17,611 nt of DNA from Ichthyophonus hoferi. Taxonomy: Eukaryota > Opisthokonta > Ichthyosporea > Ichthyophonida > Ichthyophonidae. This document shows, one piece after another, positions 11,521 to 17,611 of the stretch. The stretch spans positions 27,451-45,061 of the forward strand of contig NAOQ01000050.1 of NCBI GenBank assembly GCA_002751075.1. Direction: 5' to 3'. Made by a program: the position numbers and the translations under genes. A model generated the notes under the pieces. That model worked only from the letters and a program-made list of their open reading frames with translations, was not told where the DNA came from and ran no database searches. Position 1 is the stretch's first letter. Each line of letters begins with the position of its first letter.

Positions 11521-12903
11521 CGGCTCCTATGATAGCCTTTCCATTATTTGATTACACTTGGTTTGTTTAGACTATACACTTTTTCTATAATTTCTAAAAG
11601 TTAACATTCTTACAATAATAAACATGCTTCTTATTCTATTTCTTCACAGCTTGATAACATGTCAGCATACCCATTATATCATTTTACATTGATACAAAAA
11701 TGATAATGATGTGTTAATATATAATATGCCAAACATATCATAGCAAAAAACCATTACAGGCTTGATATTTAACATAGTGATTCGATTAATAACATGCTCT
11801 GCTCCTTTACAACTAGAAAGATATCAGAACAATTAACACATATATACAATGAAATGAACTTCAAAATATACAAATACTTGCTTACATACAATAATCTGTA
11901 ATTTTCCAAAACGAGTCACATGATGCTTAGCACATACAGTTGTGCGCTCATTCTCATTCGATTTAGAAAGCTTAAACTATTATTCCTACCATTTTTAACT
12001 AATCAAAATTATTGTCATATTCTCTGTTGCCTCTTTGCATGAGATTGTTTACTACCTATATGGATTTTTATAAGGTTTGCGTATTGTCGTAGACAATTAG
12101 GCTCAATATCAATATATATCAATATATATATATAAGATAAGGACGGAATTTATAAATATTAGCTCTTTATTATGCATATGATTATTATTATTAGTATTGT
12201 TATTATTAATAATTAAGTTTCCCAAACAAGATTTTTAATGCCTCAATTCTTGGCTATATCTGGAATTTATTACCTCGCCTCTTGCCCTGGCCATAGTTTT
12301 AATTATTATCATGATCTATGTGGGTGGAGAGAAAAAACACAATTAAAAACACATATTCAGTTATGCCTAATAAGAAACCAAGAAAGCAAACTATAACAGG
12401 GAAAACCAAGTAAATTTAGAAATAAATGAAGGACAGGTAGCAAAGCTATATGTATATATGTCGTGCAAATATGAGCATGTTATTATTGCTGATAAGTAAA
12501 CTTAGAGAAGGCAGGCCAAGAAAAAGTTTGGAAAGTAGCAATTAAAAACGGAAAAAATACGTTAAATAATGATGGAAATATTAGTAGAGACAAAACGTTC
12601 GTGTGATCTATATTCGTTTAGAAGAGAAAATACCGATTAAAGAGGGGTTTAACGTGTCCTTTTGCATACACGGAATACAGATACGCTAAGACTTTTAAAA
12701 AAATACAACTCTGTAGGACTTGTCTTAGGCTAGGATGCCTAAGGAATGTACTATTTGGACCTAAAACATGATCTGTAATGGCTTATTATATAGTTGCGGA
12801 ATCTCCACCCTTAGCTGGTTCAATTTTGATGAGTCATCTTGGATTGCCTTTCAACAAAATAGTTTGCACTAAGTAGTTTCCAGGCTTGTGTAATAATAAT
12901 TGC

Positions 12904-13417
12904 TATGGAGGTTTCCAAGCTTTAACGACAGTTTCCCAAGCGTTAGCGACATTTTTCCCAAGTTTTGGCAATATTAACGTATGAGAACGTTATTTTTATT
13001 TTTTATTTTTTTATTTTGAAAATCAGTTAATGAAAAATTTAATATTGATTTTTTTTAACCAATTTTCTCAATTTGTTTTTTTACTTTTCTTGAAATATTC
13101 TTACTGAAATAAAATAATATTCCCATGAGTAGCGAAAATAATGAAAATCGAGCTGCTAAGGTATATTTCGGATGATTTGAAGAAGTAACCGAGGCAGATT
13201 ATAATGGTTATTACATGAGAATGCTTGGATGCATACGTCGGTCTCTAGTAAGGGGAGCTGTTCTTGAATAAATTTTATTCTATAAAAAATACCATTGGCT
13301 TCTTCGTAAACAGATTTGCAACAAAATTATCATTTTCATACCTGAACGCCGCTAAAACTTGGGAAAAAAATGTTGTTAAAGCTTGGGAAGATGCCGTTAA
13401 TGTTGGGAAAACCCTAT
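12904..13417. mobile_element. Non-autonomous DNA transposon with arrayed inverted ends (MITE or foldback-like)
   Basis: An element of about 0.5 kb is framed by inverted repeats of about 60-80 bp (left about 12904-12985, right about 13340-13417). Each end contains three tandem variants of one 22-bp unit, roughly TTTCCCAAGCNTTARCGRCA. The left end has them in that orientation (starting near 12911, 12932 and 12954), and the right end has them as TTGGGAAA forms. The outermost bases read approximately CTATGGAGGTTT on the left and AAAACCCTATA on the right. The interior is AT-rich with only a short possible reading frame, so the element could not move itself. No convincing target-site duplication was found, so exact ends and superfamily are open. 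Confidence 0.75.
13125..13271 (+). pseudogene. Possible transposase N-terminus remnant inside the DNA transposon
   Basis: A reading frame of 48 codons between the inverted ends begins MSSENNENRAAKVYFG, meets one in-frame TGA (13173-13175), continues FEEVTEADYNGYYMRMLGC, and ends at TAA. The KVYFG-FEEV stretch loosely recalls the start of BED-finger or hAT-type proteins, in which a Val-Trp or Tyr and Phe-Glu pattern is common. The match is too short to assign, and the frame may be chance in AT-rich DNA. Confidence 0.25.
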
Positions 13418-13976
13418 AAAATTAAACGCTTATAATAGCTATATAAATAAATACCCAAATTAAATAAATATTTCGGTTTTAACAAATAATAATTGTATTT
13501 TCTTAATGGTCTTACGAAAAAGTACTGGCCAGCTCAAAAATCAAAATAGATTTTATAGCTTAATTCCTCATAAATATGTCCCACAAATTGAACATCCTTT
13601 CAGGAAGCGAGTACAGTTTTGACAAATTAGTTTTAATTAGCTGGAACTTATATGCACTAATAGTTGTATGACTTGCTAACAGAGAAACCAATAATTACGT
13701 TTTCGTTACAATGTACATTGATTATATTTTAATTAAGATGATATCCAATGATTGCATTTTTAGTTACAGAAATCAACGATCGCATTGATTGATGCGGAGT
13801 GGACCAATACCATAGCTTATTTACAAAGTAGGAAATAATAATTTATTTATATGCAAATAAAGGCATACTTAAAATAGTTTGGGCAAGTTTCACATCTTAA
13901 CCCAATTCCTACCACATACGACGTAGTGGTAGCTTGACTCAAGACCGTTACCAACAACACTAACGAACTATCAAAC

Positions 13977-16900
13977 ATGAATTTTGGCAACTCTCAAGCA
14001 GTGAACCAACTTTGTCAATTGGCAGAGAAGGCATGCAACTTTACTATCTCGTTCTCCTTCTACTACTCAGTTATATCTGCACATGCAGTACATAGCAAAC
14101 ACATGTACGATTGGACCAATTACAGAGAAGGCCATATAGATGCGTTATCATACTTTGAGGCTGAGAGATAAAGTACACATATTAGCATACATTACATTTA
14201 CTTTCGCAAACATTAGTTAGATGACAAAGACAACACATGTACAGTAAAAGTGAGTACGTGCATATATATGAACCTTAGTATATTTCTATCCACTTATTGA
14301 TTGTATAGAGGGTTGTTCCTGGGCAATGACAGAATACTACCCTATGGGTCTTGCCAGATGCTGTAGACTAAATCTCTACATCAACAGGGTGATGTGGACC
14401 ATCTTGCAGATTTTCTTCAGAGAGGGGCTGTGGCCCTGATCAATCAAATGAGAGCTGATGGGTTGACTCCATTATTAGTAGCTGTAGAGGGAGGCTCTTT
14501 GCAGGCAGGTGGGACTGCTATGCGTCTATTTAGCTTTGGCTACATGGGGTCACTTGTGACTTGTTTCCACATGCTTATATATATATATATATATTAACAT
14601 GTGTGTATTTATGCCTTCTGGGTCTTGCGTGCATATGATCATAGACATTCATCTTCCCAATATACACATACATCTACTAAAATATGTGCAATTACAAATC
14701 CAAATCAATATATATAGGAAGCCACACATACACACACACACATATATATATATATATACGCGGGATTATGTCATCGATGGAGACTGAGTTATCTATCTAC
14801 CCGCCATCCATCATAGTACCTATACACACATCAAATCAAATTATATTTATAGAATGGCAAACAGTTACTAGTGCATAAAAATCTTGAAGTATATTCCTAC
14901 TCACGTTGACATAAAGGTTTATAAAAGGCCCTACACACGCATATGCAGTAATATTTTCTGCACTAATTTTTTTTCTTTTTTTTTTTCTCACTGTAGGTAT
15001 TAATCTATATATTCTATCTTTTGTTTGTAATAACATTTATTATTTATCCAATTATACCATATACACAGAGAACACTATCAAAGATACGTACACATTTAAT
15101 ACAACATTATCCAACGGAATAGCCATTCACCGTATAATTAATCTTCTTCGTTCTTTTTCACGGACATAAATACATGCCCATATATATACATATACATACC
15201 ACTATATATATATATACCAATACGATGTCAAGGAATGCAATCCGTGTTCTAATTCTTTTTCTCTAACTTTCTGTTTATATCCACTCTCAGTTGCGCTTCT
15301 TATTAAGTACGGTGCCAATGTTAATGCTGTAGACAATTCTGGAGCCACAGCACTGACCTCGGCAATCTGTTTAATGAAAGATGGTAGGTAGATTATAAAG
15401 GAGAGAGGGAGGAAGGGGGAGAGGGAGAGGGAGGGTTCATAAAGGACATGGGATGAGGATATAGTAAGAATAGGAAATAGGAAGGTGACAAAAGATTGAA
15501 TGGAGGTATTGGTAGGAAGTGACATCGGGGTGTATTATACTGTTTCTCTATGGTATTGACATGGGTAGGGATGATGAAGGTGAGGGAGGTGGTGGATTTA
15601 AGGTGCTAATTGTATATTCCTTTGCTAACCTGCCCTGTTTATTGACCAAATAAAGATCATGCACGTTAGGAGGAAATCCAAGAAAAGCCATATAGGGTCA
15701 TTCCCATTGGGTTATACATCTCATATGTTCACGGCGAACCAATTAGAGCACAATAGGGAGACCCCTAGCAGTTATAGCAGCAACCATTTAATTACAACGT
15801 GATATTCTTCTTTCTTACCCCAGTTGACCTTTCCTCTTTCCCTATTTTACATCCACATTTTTTCTTCTGCTTTCTCTCGCATATATCACTAGACATAGCA
15901 ATATATCTCATACAACAGGGGAAGGTGGATGCCAGTAAGGTGGACAACGAGGGAATGACTGCCCTGCATTGGGCTGTTCGTTTAGGGTGAGGGCATATAC
16001 ATACAATTATTGTTGCATACATTGAAAAAAAAAATACACTTGCTTTTACATATTAGACCATCATGATTTATGCCCTCCTCTCACATCCTTATGACGTCTA
16101 CCTCAATCTCTCACTAGTGTTTATTTAGCAATATTTTACTTGTAGTGGCCCCGATACCAGTTTATACATAGGCTTCTCATTATTTGCTTATGTGTGTTCA
16201 GCAGGTGAGATAGTTATAGACCCGAGTATGTATGTTTATTTGGATGAGTTAGGAACCCAAAACAATTCTTTTATTTGAATAAACAAAGGGCGTGATTTGA
16301 CCCACCTCTCATCGTTGCATTTTTCCTTCTCTTATGAACTATTTTTATTTTTCTTTAATTGGATATATATATTCACTATATCATTATATACTTTCATTTT
16401 TATGTTTTAATCCAGCCACTTATTTCATCATCTCTCGCACTATTTATTTTGTTCTTCTTTTTTGTGGATCCTACTATATATAGTTAGTAGTAAAATGCTT
16501 GAAACCACTAAACACGGTCTAAATATGATATGGGTCCTCAGTTCTTCAGATGAAATCGTGGACCAACTTTTACAGATACCAACCCTAGACATACACCAAA
16601 GAAACAACCGGGGCCACTCTTGCCTACACATAGCTGGTGGGCATTATCATTCCCTTCTCTCCTGGATTACTCCCTCTAACACACACGTACATATTAACCT
16701 ATGTTTTAGTTTGGTATATATTTGGCATATCATTTTATTCCGTTATTCTCCTTTTCGCATTTGGTGTCCCTAAACATAATTTAGTTTATTTGAAATATAA
16801 TATTTTTTCTATCCTCTTTCTTCTTCCCAGAGGTAATTTAATGTCTTGGACCTACACATGCCAAGTTATGCCGGTATTAATTCAACCACACTACTGACTT

Positions 16901-17237
16901 ATCATGTACTATTTTTTATATGTATGCTCTTAACCCATTATTGTGGACTACATACATAATGTACCTCAATTTACTTACAATTAACCCTGACTTGCACACG
17001 GATACCATTGTCTTTCTTTCCATCCTTTATGCCCCACCCCCCTTCCCCCTTTTTTCCCTCTAAGTATATTTTGGGCGTGCTACAACCCTTTTACACGTAG
17101 AATAGGCCAAAAAGGATTAGGGAATGGTCATTGTATTAATATGAGGGCTTTAGCACAGGAAAATCATTACTTATACTTAGAGAAGCTAAAAAGGGCAGGC
17201 TGTAATTTGAATACGGTTGATGATGATGATGCCACCG
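13977..17237 (+). CDS. Ankyrin-repeat protein, N-terminal part (3'-partial, 6 exons)
   Basis: Ankyrin repeats are protein-binding scaffolds; the specific family is not recognised. Exons: 13977-14030, 14388-14508, 15291-15383, 15893-15986, 16542-16636, 17154-17237 (frame continues beyond the window). That is about 180 residues, starting MNFGNSQAVNQLCQLAEK. The ATG has A at -3 and an in-frame TGA 42 nt upstream (13935-13937). About five repeats can be read from LCQLAEK/GDVDHLADFLQRGA, DGLTPLLVAVEGG/LLIKYGANVNA, GATALTSAICL/IAIYLIQQG, GMTALHWAVRLG/DEIVDQLLQ, and GHSCLHIA/AQENHYLYLEKLKRAGCNLN. Introns of 357-782 bp fall between the two helices of each repeat. Intron 1 must use a GC donor (14031); the others are GT-AG. 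An alternative exon 2 acceptor at 14365-14366 stays in frame but spoils the repeat. The open frame near 16830 after a CCCAG is skipped, because the 17154 acceptor gives the better repeat. Confidence 0.85.
14031..14032 (+). other. Inferred non-canonical GC splice donor, ankyrin intron 1
   Basis: AAG|GCATGC follows the codon for Lys18. Joining it in phase 0 to the acceptor at 14386-14387 gives LCQLAEK + GDVDHLADFLQRGA, a good ankyrin helix 1/helix 2 pair. The first exon has no strong GT donor; the candidates at 14001, 14073 and 14089 are weak and break the repeat pattern. GC-AG introns are a known minor class whose donors match the AAG|GC context. Confidence 0.6.
14576..14594. repeat. TA dinucleotide run in ankyrin intron 2
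   Basis: About nine TA units lie in the 782-bp intron 14509-15290. The intron also carries the CA/TA tract at 14723-14759 and AT-rich sequence with no further exon-like segment recognised. Confidence 0.8.
14723..14759. repeat. Compound CA/TA microsatellite in ankyrin intron 2
   Basis: A CACA(TA)CACACA run passes directly into a TA run of about nine units and ends in ACGCG. It is a typical compound purine-pyrimidine alternating microsatellite. Confidence 0.85.
15407..15435 (+). other. G-run cluster with G-quadruplex potential in ankyrin intron 3
   Basis: Runs of three or more G at 15407-15409, 15415-15419, 15423-15425, 15429-15431 and 15433-15435 are separated by 1-5 bases. This meets the usual G3+N1-7 pattern. 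It starts only 24 bp after the intron 3 donor (15384), on the transcribed-RNA sense strand. Confidence 0.6.
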
Positions 17238-17582
17238 GTAGGTATCCCTTTGCACATCCCCTTCCCAAACTTTCCTGCCATACGTAGAAGCAATATAAGC
17301 GGCTCTAAGGCATGTATATTCTACGTATTATGTATTAAACATCAAAGACCATTAAGTACAACTGATTACTAAATATTTATTTTAAGTACTGTAACTTACC
17401 AATTAGTTATTATTAAAGAGGATATATGCCTGACATCCTATGCATTATTAACTGTTAGATTTTGACAGTCCCATTTTTGAGCATCTAAATAAGCCATGAA
17501 ATGGTTAAAGGTGTATCAATGACATGGCCTTTTGACTACATCATATTCCAGTTTATCATCTATATTATTTCCAATCTACTTC

Positions 17583-17611
17583 ATTTTTTTTTTTTTTTTT
17601 TTTTTTTTTTT
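17583..17611. repeat. Poly-T tract at the right edge
   Basis: At least 29 consecutive T run to the end of the window, inside the last ankyrin intron seen here. It could be the poly(A) end of a minus-strand retroposed element or a plain homopolymer. The window stops inside it, so neither can be shown. Confidence 0.6.

Larger units (their letters stand above)
10521..13976. other. Divergent intergenic region between ZDHHC6 and the ankyrin gene
   Basis: This AT-rich 3.4-kb region separates two divergent 5' ends, so it should contain both promoters, but no clear core promoter can be assigned. A CCAAT pentamer at 13804-13808 lies 170 bp before the ankyrin start. Apart from the transposon at about 12904-13417 and a slightly GC-richer island at about 11340-11530, stops are dense in all frames. 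I see no tRNA or rRNA signature. Confidence 0.6.

Noticed and set aside
12818-12840. GGTTCAATTTTGATG stretch, examined as a tRNA T-arm/B box
   Set aside because: There is no matching A box or acceptor pairing within tRNA distance.
14031-14171. Continuation of the 13977 reading frame to its stop as a 64-residue protein
   Set aside because: After Lys18 the frame loses ankyrin character, and splicing at 14030 gives a far better protein. It is most likely read-through into intron 1.
16831-16897. Open segment after a CCCAG near 16829 that resembles a terminal ankyrin exon
   Set aside because: In the phase set by the preceding exon it meets a stop at once and has no ankyrin pattern. The acceptor at 17152-17153 joins in phase and completes HIA + AQENHYLYLEKLKRAG, a good repeat.

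Overview
This is intron-rich animal nuclear DNA. Genes are split by short GT-AG introns (about 160-860 bp), the intergenic DNA is AT-rich, and the encoded proteins are recognisable metazoan orthologues. Compact introns, low GC and single-copy conserved genes suggest an early-branching invertebrate such as a sponge. That placement is inference; nothing in the window fixes the species.

Layout. (1) 1-6278, plus strand: the last 16 exons of the cytoplasmic dynein 1 heavy chain (DYNC1H1-type), covering most of AAA6 and the whole C-terminal domain to the stop codon. The gene enters from the left, and bases 1-101 are the end of an intron. Its introns hold several tandem repeats. (2) 6279-7911: convergent intergenic DNA with a likely poly(A) signal and a short copy of a dynein exon junction. 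(3) 7912-10520, minus strand: a complete four-exon ZDHHC6-type palmitoyltransferase of 385 residues, with a DHHC active site, a C-terminal SH3-like domain and a KKxx ER-retrieval tail. (4) 10521-13976: a 3.4-kb AT-rich divergent intergenic region carrying a non-autonomous DNA transposon of about 0.5 kb. Each end of the element is an inverted array of three 22-bp units. (5) 13977 to the right edge, plus strand: the first six exons of an ankyrin-repeat gene that runs off the window. Its first intron appears to be of the GC-AG type, and its later introns cut each repeat at the same structural position.

The three genes have no obvious shared pathway. Dynein is a microtubule motor, ZDHHC6 acts in the ER membrane, and the ankyrin protein is not identified. 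I read them as ordinary neighbours. No previously undescribed system stands out. The most interesting items are the transposon-end architecture, the inferred GC-AG intron, and the repeat-phased exons of the ankyrin gene.
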